In this document: one piece after another, positions 1 through 11,279 of the stretch
Numbering within the stretch: the stretch's first letter is position 1
How the letters are laid out: the number at the start of each line of letters is the position of its first letter
NCBI RefSeq assembly: GCF_000344685.1
Contig: NW_006920422.1
Coordinates: 486,521 to 550,520 of the forward strand
Source: Gloeophyllum trabeum ATCC 11539
Lineage: Eukaryota > Basidiomycota > Agaricomycetes > Gloeophyllales > Gloeophyllaceae
Direction of reading: 5' to 3'
Length of the DNA stretch: 64,000 nucleotides
Made by a program: the position numbers and the translations under genes
The notes under the pieces: generated by a model
The model's input: the letters and a program-made list of their open reading frames with translations, nothing else
Databases searched by the model: none
Told to the model about the DNA's origin: nothing

Positions 1-725
1 GCAAGCTTCCTACTGAAGCGATCCCATCCAGAATTGTTTGTAAAATGAAAGAGATATATTGTTTTGGAGAATTTGACCGAAAATGCGCTTTTTTGCCGCT
101 TATGGTGCTATTTCACTCCCAAAATTGGGGCTGAAGAGTTGTATCTGTACTGTGAGATCCGGGACACAGCTAGGTAGAAGTATGATAGGTAGATAAGTGA
201 TAAGTGGTTCATTAAGTTTGGGATGCATAAAGTGAGCGGCGCGACAGCACCGCCGAAAAAATATGATTTTGACTTCCAGGTTGCTTAATTTCTTGCGATT
301 CACGTGAGCAGTGGGATATGCATAGAGGCGTCCATTCAAACTTAAAATACCACCAGGTTGTGCCTTAAGCTATCCAGAGAGTTAATACGGCGTGCAGTGC
401 CGCGAAGCAAAATTCATGTGCTGTGGAAACTGAAGAAACTAGCCTCGAGGGATATTCAAGCCACGGGAGATCCCTGAATATAGCACTAATATACCCTTTC
501 AGTAATATACCCCTTCTGAAGCTCACGGGGCCCGAACGGAGTGTCTTTCCCTTCTCTTTCTCTCTCTCCTTCGATTTAATTTCTTTAATTTCTTTAATTG
601 ATCTAAAAGTCCACACCTATAGTACATAAGCCCCATGTATCCCAAGGCGTGGCAAAGTTCGAAGTCTATCGTATCGAACTCTACAGGTACAAATCATCAA
701 ATCGTTGAGCACTGCTTTATATCCG
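1..725. other. intergenic DNA, nothing recognised
   Basis: No open frame here resembles a known family and I see no plausible exon chain. A T- and C-rich run at about 545-605 with repeated ATTTCTTTA units is simple-sequence DNA. The segment lies 3' of the MFS gene on the minus strand and may hold its 3' UTR and terminator. Confidence 0.5.
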
Positions 726-3427
726 TCATGAGCTCTGTCTCGTTGACTCTACATCGCCTTCCATCTCCCGCTTTTCATTTTGCGCTTCCAAGTCCACGTC
801 CTCACTTTTCAGACCCTCCTTCGCAGCCTTTTTCTGCATAAGCTTCTCCTTCGCAGCCCTCTTCAAATCAGCATCACCCTCTCTCATAAGCTGATGCTGC
901 TGGATGAAAAACAGCGCAGTGAAGAACGAAAGCACCTGACATGCGATCGTCAAATAGAACACGCCGTGGAAACCCTGGGTGTATCCATGAATAATGGCAG
1001 CCTTGTTCGCCGGGCTGATACCGGCGCTTGCGTCGTTGATCGTAGTGGGGTCGTTCAGTATGTTCGCGACCATCTCGGAGCTGAGGCCGAGGGGGGTGAG
1101 CGTGCTCCGCAGCTTGTTGTTGATGATGGACGCGCAGATCGCTAGGGATATCGTGGAGCCAAAGAGGCGGACGAAGTTCCGCACGCCGGTGACGACGGCC
1201 ATTTCTCGTCGAGACACGGCTGCTTGGGCGGCGATCAGCGTCCTGTCGGTGTACACGATTAGGTGACCACATTAACCAAGCTTAGAGTATTCGACGTACG
1301 TCTGGAAAGTGAATCCTGATGCAATGCCTCCCATAAGCAAGGTGCCCACGATCTTCCCCGTGGACGAATGCTCATCGATAGTGGATTGCAGGCCCTGAGC
1401 GATACTCCATATGGCATAGCCAATGATGATATTATATCTATAATGGCCGGTTTTAGCCGTGAATTGACCTGCATCATATTTTAGCACCGTCTAGCTGGCG
1501 AAGAGGGTAACAACGTACCGTTGGCGAATACGACAAAAGCTACAGGGACTGCGTCGGACTCATTCCTACATCGTAGGGAGAGTAAACGCACCTATGGGAC
1601 AGAGGAAGGGCAGCATGAGGACACTGGAATATATGGGCGAGCTGCCTCGGACCAGTTGCAGAAACTGTGGGACATAGTACAAAATCTGACCGATACAGTC
1701 AACCCAACAGCGCCTGACAAGGAGATATGAGTGCAACATACAGCGAAGAAGGTCATGCCGCTGCATGAAAATAGGATATCAGTTTGACGTTCCAGCAGAC
1801 AAGACTCGAGGTAGATACTTTAGGAGTGTGCAGACGTATACGCCTGAAACTGTTTTGTGTCTAAAGATATGGACTAATCAAGGATAAGACGGTGAAAATC
1901 AAAAAGACCGTATGAGGGTACGGATGGCACGAACCTGGAATAATGGGCAACGCCGCGAACTTAGCCTCCCAGAACAGGAAGCCCGCCAGGACGAGCACGC
2001 CGAGGAACAGAGGCACCAAGACTTGCGCAGACGCCCAAGGATACGTGACTCCTCCCCTGCATTGGAATTTGTGAGCCTCATAACAAACCCGTCCTACAAT
2101 GAAGTACGACATACCAAGTTAGCGCAATCTACAACGTCATCAGCCATTCGTTTATTCACAATAACCGCGAGAAGAGGGAGCAAAAGAGATGTACCAGGAT
2201 CAGTATGGATGACAGTATCGTCAGAGCCGAGCCGACATAATCGATCTTGAGGAGCTTCTCCTTCATGTTGCCCTTCACGCCTTTCAGGGGGAGCAGCATG
2301 ACCGCGACGAAGATCGCAAGGCCCGACATTGGGAGGTTGATCCAGAAGCACCATCGCCTGTGGACGTGGGCATGCCGTTAGATGAGCGATGTGTGCGAGG
2401 GCACAGCGGACGCAATGACATACCATGTTGTATATTGAGAGAATATGCCTCCCAGGATCGGGCCGATTCCATTGGAGACGGCTATGGTGCCTTCTTGGAT
2501 ACCTTGATATTTACCCCGGTCTTTGAGATTGACGATATCGGATGTACTACAATGAAAGGTAATGAGGTTGTCACGCGGATATTGGAAGGGGAAAATGCAC
2601 GTACATTATAAGGACCATCGTGATGATAGCTGACAGAATCGTTCAGGCTATTTCCGAATATCTCCGAACGGTTGTAGACACACCTCCGCCTCCTATTCCT
2701 TGAAAGGCTCGGAATACGATAAGCTATGGGTGGGTCAACAGCCGTAAGTCCGAGACAAGAGCGCTCGGGGGTAGGAGAGGGACGCACTTGTATCATAGAC
2801 TGGGACAAGGCGCATGCCAGGGAGAATATAAGGAAGAAAACCAGCGAGAACAGCAAGACTGCCTTCCGGCCAAATACATCTGACCACCGCCCATATAACG
2901 GGGTGAAGGCAAGACTATATATTTCAATTAGTTTACTGAGCAAACTTGAACAGTCAACGATAGATCGCACCTCGTCAATAAATACGCTGTTGCAACCCAG
3001 GAGCTCTCTCGTCCCGAATGAAGGTCAGAAGAAATTCGAGGAAGAGCGGTCGCGACACTGGTCATACCAAATGTCAGTATGCTAAGATTCTCTCGACCCC
3101 GAAAGAGACATACATTGTCTGATCCAAGAACGAGCACGACAAGGCTACCGACAATCCAAGAAAGACCGTAATGACTTGTCGTGTCGGAAGGAAGTTAGTT
3201 TGGTCCTCGATAATAAGCTTGGTGGCGCCCCCGTCCTTGTTTGGCTTCTCGCCCTCGATTGTCGTTGGTACAGGCGCGTCGGGACCGCCTGTCTGAGCCG
3301 CCTCGGGCATCGTCACGATCGGGGAACCGTGATCGACCTGGGTCTGCTCATCCAGGTCCCTTTCTGCCGCGCGAGCATCATTGGCCGTGACGTCCAAGCC
3401 GTCGACTTGTTGTGGGCTCGTCATCAT
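726..3427 (-). CDS. DHA2-type MFS multidrug transporter
   Basis: This is a multi-exon plasma- or vacuolar-membrane transporter of the 14-helix DHA2 (drug:H+ antiporter 2) family, which exports drugs, toxins or other small molecules by proton antiport. The start is set by the hydrophilic leader beginning MMTSPQQVDG near 3427. TMS1 follows (VFLGLSVALSCSFLDQT), and an intron joins it to IVATALPRISSDL. Motif A is present as GRWSDVFGRKA (about 2890), and the antiporter motif C as GIGPILGGIFSQ (about 2450). Later exons carry RWCFWINLPMSGLAIF, GGVTYPWASAQVLVPLFL, YVPQFLQLVRGSSP and GHYRYNIIIGYAIWSIAQGL. The last exon (1256-726) ends in a long charged cytoplasmic tail. I could follow the family order of exons with consistent splice sites and saw no disabling change. 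The substrate cannot be told from sequence. Confidence 0.88.
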
Positions 3428-4471
3428 GCAAGCCAGTGGAAGGCGTCAGGCAAAACAGTGCGATGCAGGGCCGAGAATGACCCGCACACGAGGAAAAACA
3501 AGATATTCCCTTGCAGAACATTATAAATGGCGTCCGCGGAGGTCGGCTCGCCCTGCCGCAGCGAACAAGTAGGACATCCGCCAATGGCACGATAAGAACG
3601 ATATTAGAGTGATGGTCTCGTGGACCGCCGAGATGCCGATACCGAAATGGCAGGCGCTATGCCTTTCTTGGGTGGGATACTTGCTGTTCTGTCCTGGCGT
3701 CTCGTAGATGCAATGCCATACGGAAGTGTACGCAGAGATATTAATCATGGAGCCCTTTTCATGGGGCCTTGAATATATGTACCCTCAGCCTTACCGTTTC
3801 ATCAACCTGTAGTTTTATAATCGCCCCGGGATCCCTCCGTGGCTTGCGGGCCACATACTAGTTTTAGTAATACAGATGACAGGCGCCATACCGATTCACG
3901 CACATTGATAACTTCCAAACAATTAGTATACTGGATGACTTCCCTTCAGACGTCGATTAAGTGCTTGCTCACTACTGCCTCGAAGTCACTGCCAGATTAG
4001 GACTCGGAAAAGCTCAGAATTCCTCCGATCACCTTGTAGGAGACAATCGATGACTTGTGCAAATGGCCGATACATCATTCTTCCAACCACTGTCACAGGA
4101 TTGTAACCCAGTCTATGAGTCCGAGCCTCGAAGCTCAGCTCCAAGGCAGCAGAGTTAGCCATTCAGTGCCGTCGGCAGTTGATATCTACACTGCTTCGTA
4201 GCACTTACCGTGATAATATGTCGCCATAAGGGAGGCAAATGACCCGGAACCCGTAGTAGCCTGAGGACGGACCTCGATTTGAAGAAAGATAAATAATACT
4301 GCAGCTTTCACATCGAGCGTACAACAGGATACTGACCACTGTATCAAATGCGAAATCTGTGTACGACAATCTGAAATCAGTGGCTGTGCTACCCAGGTAA
4401 AAGGAAATCTTCGGCTGCTCAGGTTAGGGTAATGCGTCCACCATTACGTCTACCATCTATTCAGCTACACT
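3428..4471. other. intergenic / divergent upstream region
   Basis: About 1 kb between the 5' ends of the MFS gene (-) and the CCDC137-like gene (+), so it should hold both promoters. No coding frame here resembles a protein family, and no repeat stands out. Confidence 0.5.
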
Positions 4472-5327
4472 ATGCCTCATAAGCGAGCCAAACGATCTGT
4501 AAGAGAGCAGCAACTCGCGCAAAGGTGTGTAGAAGGACGAGAAATCACGACACTCCCGGGAAAGCTAAGTGTCTGACAGAGGTAGCGACCTCGCACCTGG
4601 GAATATCTCGGTTTCTGCGGAGGGAATTCCCAAATCTATGGCAAGAGTTCTAAACGCTGCCAAGCTGCACGCGGAGTACAGGAAGCGGAAGAATGAAGAT
4701 CAGAATGAAGGCGGGAAGAAGAAGAAGAAGCGGAAGGTCCAAGGCGACCGAGCTGACAAGGCGGACATGAAGATCTTGCCTGGGGAGAGTCTCGCGCATT
4801 TCAATCGGTGCGCAAACATGATGATGAGATGCGTTTTCTATCTAACTTTTCTTAGACGGGTGGAGGATGCGATGCGACCGCTGGTACGAGAGGCTGTGCA
4901 AGCCTCGTCCGCGCTGGAGAGGAAAACGCGGAAAGAAATGCTGCAAGAGAAGGCCGAGAAGCAGAAAGCGAAATCCGATGAAGTAATAAAGAAACAGCAA
5001 AAGAGTGAGGACGCCGAGCCGGAACGACCAGACAAAGCACCATCACCCGCCAAAAAGACCGACTTCCCCACACTCTCAACGTCGCAGCCGCGCAGGCTCA
5101 ACGACATTGCGTTGGCGCCCCCGCAATTCACCAAGGTGCCGAGACTACGGAAAGGCGAGAAGGCGGAGACGACGAAGGCTGAAGGGGTGCTGTCGATGGC
5201 ACAAAAGCAGATGATGGAGGCGGAAAGGGAGAAGGCTATCCAGCGATATCGGGATATGAAGAAGGCGAAGCTGAGGGAAAGCGGGAAGCTGTGGGCGGAG
5301 CAGGGTGAGGTGCCGAGTGGGTCGTGA
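4472..5327 (+). CDS. CCDC137-like basic nuclear/nucleolar protein
   Basis: Three exons are supported: 4472-4524 (MPHKRAKRSVREQQLAQ), 4580-4807 and 4856-5327, with introns 4525-4579 and 4808-4855. The second intron is 48 nt, so reading through it keeps frame and inserts 16 residues. The product is about 250 residues and very basic. It has a lysine cluster (KKKKKRKVQ), a conserved ILPGESLAHFNRRVEDAM segment, a long charged coiled-coil stretch, and RLNDIALAPPQFTKVPRLRK. The order IP-short helix, Lys block, PGES-x-HFNRRV, coiled coil, 'APP.FT..P' matches what I recall of CCDC137-type nucleolar/chromatin proteins. The family call rests on motif memory; the cellular role is not established. It has no operon-like partner. 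Confidence 0.6.
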
Positions 5328-5850
5328 TCTTGGTAAAGTCCGTGTATAATGAGGTCTGGCTTGTGAGGGTGCTGACGTTCGGCACTAGGGTTGTTTGGCT
5401 TAAGAAGCTATGTACACATTTATTCATGATCAGGACATTCATTTCGTATACCACATGATCGTAACGATACCAGTGACTTCACCTTACTCTGCCGCCTGAC
5501 GAGTCGCCATTGTCATGGCCGTCACGTTACGGAGCCCTCGCCTCGACCGCCGAAGAGATTGCTGGTCACAACGGCCAAGGGGGCCCAATTCCTCATCCAC
5601 ATCCACGCCATCGTTGAGCGCCCGGTCTAGCACATGCCCTCTCTGTTTCGAAGGCTGACCGATGGCGGGATTCAGACGGTAAGAACAATTTGCACGGATC
5701 CATTATGATTGAGCAACAACTATATACAGCTATGCAGACAACAGACTGGAAATCAAAGCAGACATGCGTGGCCGAAGCCAATAAATATGTGGTGCTTGCA
5801 AACGCCTTTTAGTGGATCTTGATGGTACAGTGATGCAGCGGAGTGCCCGC
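5328..5850. other. convergent intergenic region
   Basis: A 3'-to-3' spacer between the CCDC137-like gene and the small CBM-like gene on the minus strand. No coding signal is recognised. Confidence 0.5.
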
Positions 5851-6191
5851 TCAGCACAGGCGGATGAACCTCCAATAAGTGCTGTTGGGGGGCTGATTCT
5901 ATCTGTTAGGCCCGTTCAATCAGGACGTGGTATGAGGGGCCTACCTCGTTAGTGCTGTTACTGACGTCTAGAAGGCATCGCATTCGAGTAAGTACCAAGT
6001 TCAATCCAAGCCACATTGACATGGATACACTTACGGTCAATCAAACACTCGTAAACAGCGACCTTCTTGTGGGTCTCCGACCACACGCTGCAAGTGGAGT
6101 TCTTCATCCAGCGGTGGTTTTCGGCCCAGATAGTGGTGAGCTTCTCGACACCGTTGGCTTGACGCGGTCCAGGGCTGATGACCTTCGACAT
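5851..6191 (-). CDS. small CBM5/12-like protein, pair 1
   Basis: A 73-residue protein from three exons: 6191-6035 (157 nt, 52 codons plus one base), 5967-5945 (23 nt) and 5892-5851 (42 nt). All borders are GT..AG. It starts MSKVISPGPRQANGVEKL. Then come W22 and W28 (with N31 where most siblings have G), STCSVWSE, YECLID, HVSNSTNE and PPNSTYWRFIRLC. The spacing of aromatic residues, and H-x-S followed by PP and YW, resembles compact chitin-binding CBM5/12 domains; this is my inference from pattern. There is no signal peptide, so it should be cytosolic. It is divergent from the APH gene at 6898, with 706 bp between start codons. A TATATAAG box lies about 120 bp upstream on this strand. Closest sibling in the window is the gene at 35297. 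Confidence 0.75.
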
Positions 6192-6897
6192 GATGGATGA
6201 CCGATGGTTAGTGGATCGTAAGACAGGCCGGTTTTGTTTTGTAGGAGGGTCGATGTGATGCGCCGCCGGGGCTAGAAGTTGTCGATGGGACTCTTCGTTG
6301 CAGAGGACCGTCTTATATACCTGCGGAAGACAAAGGAATGTTGTGGCAGGCAGGTTGTACGTAAGTGCATGAAGGCAGGGTGGCGCGAGTTGCTTCTGTG
6401 TGGCTTTGATGGATGATTGCTCCTGATGGGGACACAGGACACCGGCTGACGGACCAGGTGGGCTGATTCACGAAATTTTCTGGACGCGCTCATCCGTTCG
6501 GACGCTTTGTATCCCAATAAGGATAATGTTTCGTCTTCTCTCTAGGTTCAGGCCAAACTTCTCTCCATCTTTCCCTGATGGATGGGCAAACCATTCAGGC
6601 TCCATGCGAATTCATCAAACCGACACCCACAAATCCATGCACTCGCGCTTGGATGAGCAGTCCGGCCGCGTTGCTGTGGCACGAGCCACAAAGAAGACAC
6701 CCTTATCATATGGTCCATCAGCAAATCGCGGTCCAGATTCGGACGACCCTGACGCTTGGACGGATCTCCCGAGCCACTCGGCGATGCATGAGCGCCGGGT
6801 ACCCCAGGACCGAGCGTATAAAAGCGCCCTAAGGTCACTCTGTGGAGGTAACATCATCTACTCTATCCTGAGCCACCCATTGATACTTGCTGTAAAC
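6192..6897. promoter_or_regulatory. divergent promoter region of pair 1
   Basis: The region holds both promoters of pair 1. TATAAAAG at 6817-6824 lies about 80 bp upstream of the APH start. CTTATATA at 6312-6319 (TATATAAG on the minus strand) lies about 120 bp upstream of the small-gene start. No coding frame here is convincing. Confidence 0.6.
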
Positions 6898-8209
6898 ATG
6901 TCGGAGTTCGTCGAAAACGGAGTCAAGATCCATGTCATCCTCGCCAAGCTCGGCGACCACTTTGGAGATCCCGTCGGTGAAATCGAAAGGGGACCGCGAG
7001 GTGCGTACAATATAAATCAGGTACTGATTTTCACCGATTGAGCGGTTTGTGATAGGGAGTCATCATATGGTCAGTCCTCCTGACGATGAATCTGCGTTGC
7101 GGGTCATTCATACATTGATTTCAGACGTACATCGTCACCCAGGAAAGTGGCACCAAACGACTCCTTAGAGTCAGTTACCCCGTCTTTAAAGACTTCGGTT
7201 CTGGTATCGTGCCTCCCTCGAAGATGAAGTCTGAGGTAAGGATAGCGCAATGGAGACGGTAGTGTCGCTCACGTCTATGCGCTCAACAGATAGCGACGAT
7301 CAAGTATGTCCGAGAGCATACTAACATCCCCGTCCCGGAAGTCCTGCTTCACGACAGTGACGAAGATGGGAGCGTCGGAGCTGAATGGATGGTTATGGAA
7401 TACGTGCGCATCACCTTCCTACTTGCACCTAGAGGGGGCATCTGAGAAAATATCAGGTGAACAGCCTCCCGCTCTCGCAGATGTGGTTCTCGATGTCGGA
7501 AGATCAACGCCAAGGCGCTGTTCAGGGCATCGCAGGCGTCTTCCACCAACTCCTCGGTCTCAGGTTCGACAAGATCGGCAGCCTATACGAGAACGAAGAA
7601 GCAAAGATCCACGTCGGTCCGATGACCTTTATGCCCTCGAACAACACACGCGACACGGCTCCTCCCAATCCGGCGAAGTGCGGGCCCTTTGAGTCTATCA
7701 AGCAGTGGCTCCTGGCTCTTGCTGCCGGAGACCTCAACTTCGAGTCGACGAACGTTGACGAGCCCGTGGAGGCTGAGCGCAGGGCAGCCGTTATAGAGGA
7801 CATCACTTCCACCACAATATTTGAAGACGAGTCCTTGAAGGAATTCTGCGCCATCGTCTTGGAGCACGTCGACCTCAAGGTCAACAACTTCCTGGTCGAT
7901 CCCGAGGATCCCACCAAGATACTAGGCGTCATCGACTGGGAGGGTGCGAGGACCGTGCCCTTGTTCGCCATCCAGCCCCGGTGGTACACTCCCCTGGGGA
8001 CCCCGCCCGAATGCATCTCTTCTGAGGAGGTGACAAAACTGCAGGTGTCTACTCGTGAAGCCGTCCAGACGCTCTCCCCTGCGTGGTATTCCTCTACCGA
8101 GGATCCTGGCCGTGCTTTGCGAGAGGTGTTGCATCGGGCGATCCACAGTCGGTTGGATCCGGAGATGTTCGACTTCGAGTCCATGGACTGCTGGCATCGG
8201 GGGGCGTGA
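6898..8209 (+). CDS. APH-fold kinase-like protein, pair 1
   Basis: Five exons give about 364 residues: 6898-7000, 7056-7069 (a 14-nt micro-exon completing GSHHM), 7125-7235, 7290-7403 and 7457-8209. The protein has the aminoglycoside/choline phosphotransferase (APH) fold. The N-lobe has an SGTKRLLRVSYP strand, PPSKMKSE-IATIKYVREHT, IPVPEVL and the hinge EWMVMEY. The C-lobe has the catalytic loop EHVDLKVNN (H-x-D-x4-N) and the metal-binding VIDWEGA. All expected catalytic residues are present, so it could transfer phosphate to a small hydroxylated substrate, but the substrate is unknown. Arg sits at the usual N-lobe lysine position (VRV), as in its siblings. It is divergent from the small gene at 5851-6191 and closest to the APH at 33309-34643. 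Confidence 0.85.
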
Positions 8210-10739
8210 GTAACGTTGCAGGAAGACTCTTTTTAGAATAAATGCATTCCCATTGTACTTGTAGTCGATCGAATCAATTGTGTGTGGGGGTGCATTTCCT
8301 TGCTGATAGCGCTGTCCGCTGTATTCATGCGTGGCACTCAGAGATGAGACTGGCAAAGGTGAACCTCGTACATCGAGGGAATAATTGCAATAAACAATGG
8401 GTGATTCTGCCGCAAATACGATGGCTGTATCTTTCGGGTGCACCACGGAATAACTACAGTGTAGTACCACAGAAAGGACAGTGCCACCTCGACCTCGGAG
8501 AAATTCCCGCTACCTTGGGGAGCGGGTCTTGCGACCAAGTGTGTTCGCACTTTCTCCGCCATTTTACCTAGCAAGGTCTCTGCTTGTCGGGAATTGAGCC
8601 ATCAAAACTGTATTTGTTTATATTTGTTTGTGGCGTGTGCGTTGTTCACGCGCATCATTTCGCGCCACAGGCCGTTCTCCTCTGCCAACCTCGGACTAAA
8701 TGATCTATTCCTGCACAATAAAGAGAAAGTTTGATTGCGAGCGAAGCGAGCAATTCTTCACTAGGGCAGAAGTCCGCGACAAACATGTACAAAGTCTACT
8801 CCCGGTGGCTGAGGGACCCACAAACACTTCATGATATTGCTAGATGCTCGTATATCCCTCAATTCTTCCTATGTACCTGTAGATTAACTCGTTGAATACA
8901 TCCCTTGTTATTTGCTGAAAGCCATGGAAAAAACCACTGCAAAAATCGTGCTGTGTAGCCCAATATGTGCCCATATAACCATGCCACGAACTGATTCTCC
9001 CTGACTGATAGACACAACAAATATATACATACTGCCTATGGCATCTCTCGTTCTGCTAGTAAACGTTGGAGCTATGCTAAGAGGTGCCGCCCCCACCATC
9101 GAGTGCGATGTTATGCAGCGTTCGCGCGGGCGTGTCGCGTCGCGTCGCGCTGCCTCAGCGCCACTCACGCGATGCTACCACAAAGCGTTATGTGGCCGCG
9201 TCGCGTGGGGATAGCTGTGGAGGTAAGAAAGCTGGCATCGTTGTTTTTGTACTCGCACGAACACTCAACCGTCTCTCTAATCCCATGCCTGCCCACAGTC
9301 GAATCCGAATCCCGTCCCGGTACTGCATCCCCTCGCACATGTCAGGTATGACTGGGACCGAATATCAGTGCTGCAAGGCTGCACCACGATGCGCTCGAGC
9401 CGAGCGCCGCCTTCTTCGGGACCGATATGTTATTATGTTAACATCTTACTAGCTAACAGAAACTGCAGCCTATGCTTCCAATCATTCCGGTCATCGCAAT
9501 GAAAGCAACATTTTGAACATGGTGGCTAGCCCGCGTCTCGCAGCCAAATCCCTCTGCATCTCACATGGGCAGTGACTGTACACAAATCTCAGACATTGCA
9601 GAGGGCAAGAATCGGCCTTGGGTCAAAGCAGTTCTGTGCAGGTCTCACTTTTGTGGCATTTTCAAGGGTTCGGTGATATGCACAGACACACAACAATCGC
9701 CAAGGACCAAAGGAAATAAACCTAAACCCCGTGATATGGGTGAAGGTGGTCCAAGACAACTGAAGGGTATTTAATAGTTCGAGGGGGAAAGGAGGAGTAA
9801 GACGCCGTAGGGTAGTCCGTAGGAAGACCTAGAAAAATAAAACAAAACCTTGACACCTGAAACAAACACTAATGGACGCTCCAGAGTATTTATCTCCGAA
9901 ACGGCGCAAGCAAAGTCGCAAACCACGGAACCGAGTGTAGGTTTGGGCCCACGGAAGTAAGAAACGCTAGAAAGACTTGTTTAATTTTATTTCGCTATGT
10001 GAGGCTCACCGGAGCTAATTGAATCGATGGCGGAGATAATTCACTCGACGAGTCAGGCCTATTGGCAAAGCTAGGATCGGTTATAATTCGCTAAGTTCGA
10101 CGCTTTCGAACTTCTCGGGTCGCTGAGATCGTAACGCTAATTCTCTGAGATGGTGAAGTCGAAACTTGTTTTTCTGTACACTACTTTGTACAATTTATAC
10201 TACAGGAATGGCTTTGCGACCGTTCGGAGATAAATAACAAATAAACGCCGCTACCCACAGGATTGCTCAGCACTTTCCTCCGCTATACCATACACCATAC
10301 GACTCTCTTGCGCTCCTGCTTGCTCTTTCCAGCCCCTATAGGTCACCTCGACGCTCCGCCACCTGACCCAAGCGGTCCCATCACTCCGTGTGACGCGCTG
10401 GTCACGTGCTAATTACCTCCGGCTGCTTGCTGACTGATACTGGCCTCATGGTGACTCGTATGCGTCCGCACCTTCGGTATCTTGACGGAAACGAGAGAGG
10501 GAGTATGCTGGAGGGTGGGAATGAGGACGACACCCCTCAATGGAAGTGTCCGCGGGCCCCGGAGCTAATTCACCTAGACGTTGCATTGGTTAAGTCGCTC
10601 CGGAGCTCCTGTTCGCGGAGATAAATCATGGAATGGGTCCGTGTACGCCTCAAGGATGTTAGGAAGTCCGGAGCTAAAACCAGAGCAAGTCTTTAGAGCC
10701 CATAGAAGCCTAGAGGCGTGTGAGCGCTGTGTCGAATAA
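8210..10739. other. gene-poor region
   Basis: No gene is supported. A short motif, CGGAGCTAATT or close forms, recurs at about 10010, 10558 and 10666, with GGAGATAATTCACTCGACG at about 10031, suggesting old repeat sequence. Open frames in the segment (for example 9084-9452) have no family likeness and lack credible splice partners. Confidence 0.5.
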
Positions 10740-10883
10740 GCTCTGGAGGGCTTGTACGATGCACTGAGTCCACGTTTTCGGGGGTCAGACGATCCCGAGG
10801 CTTATCATCGGGACATGCTCCTGGTTGATCAGGTCGACTACAACCGGGTGAAGAAGTGGGCGGGTAAGAATCTGGATGAATGA
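10740..10883 (+). pseudogene. possible coding relic or isolated exon
   Basis: A 47-codon open frame follows an in-frame TAA and ends at TGA 10881. It reads protein-like: ALEGLYDALSPRFRG, DDPEAYHRDMLLVDQVDYN, RVKKWAGKNLDE. The composition is that of a globular soluble protein, but no start codon or confident splice partner is visible. I do not recognise the family. It could be the last exon of a decayed gene inside the gene-poor region, or chance. Confidence 0.3.
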
Positions 10884-11279
10884 CAAGATGAGTTCAGACA
10901 TAGATACATATTACCACGTGGATACCTCTGCATATCTACATTTACTGAAAAATATCGCCGGACACCCCTAGCTCTTCGAAGCGAGCAACTCGGCGCAACC
11001 GCGGATCACTAGTATGTACGACCCTCAAAAACTTGTCAGTAGAGGGCCATTGCTATGCATGGCAGGACACGAGTCCTGAGTTGTGTCTGATAAGTGTTAG
11101 CATTGGGTGTATAGATGTTCCAATTGATGTATACAGTACTCTTTCTTATGCACATATTGAAATCCCTTAGATCTGTATCTGCAATGTCCCCTTCTTTCCT
11201 ACTTTCAAGTTGTCCTCCTGTGGCTCTGTGATCATTGTACCATAAAATGTACCATAAAAGTCCCTGCCACTCTGACATA

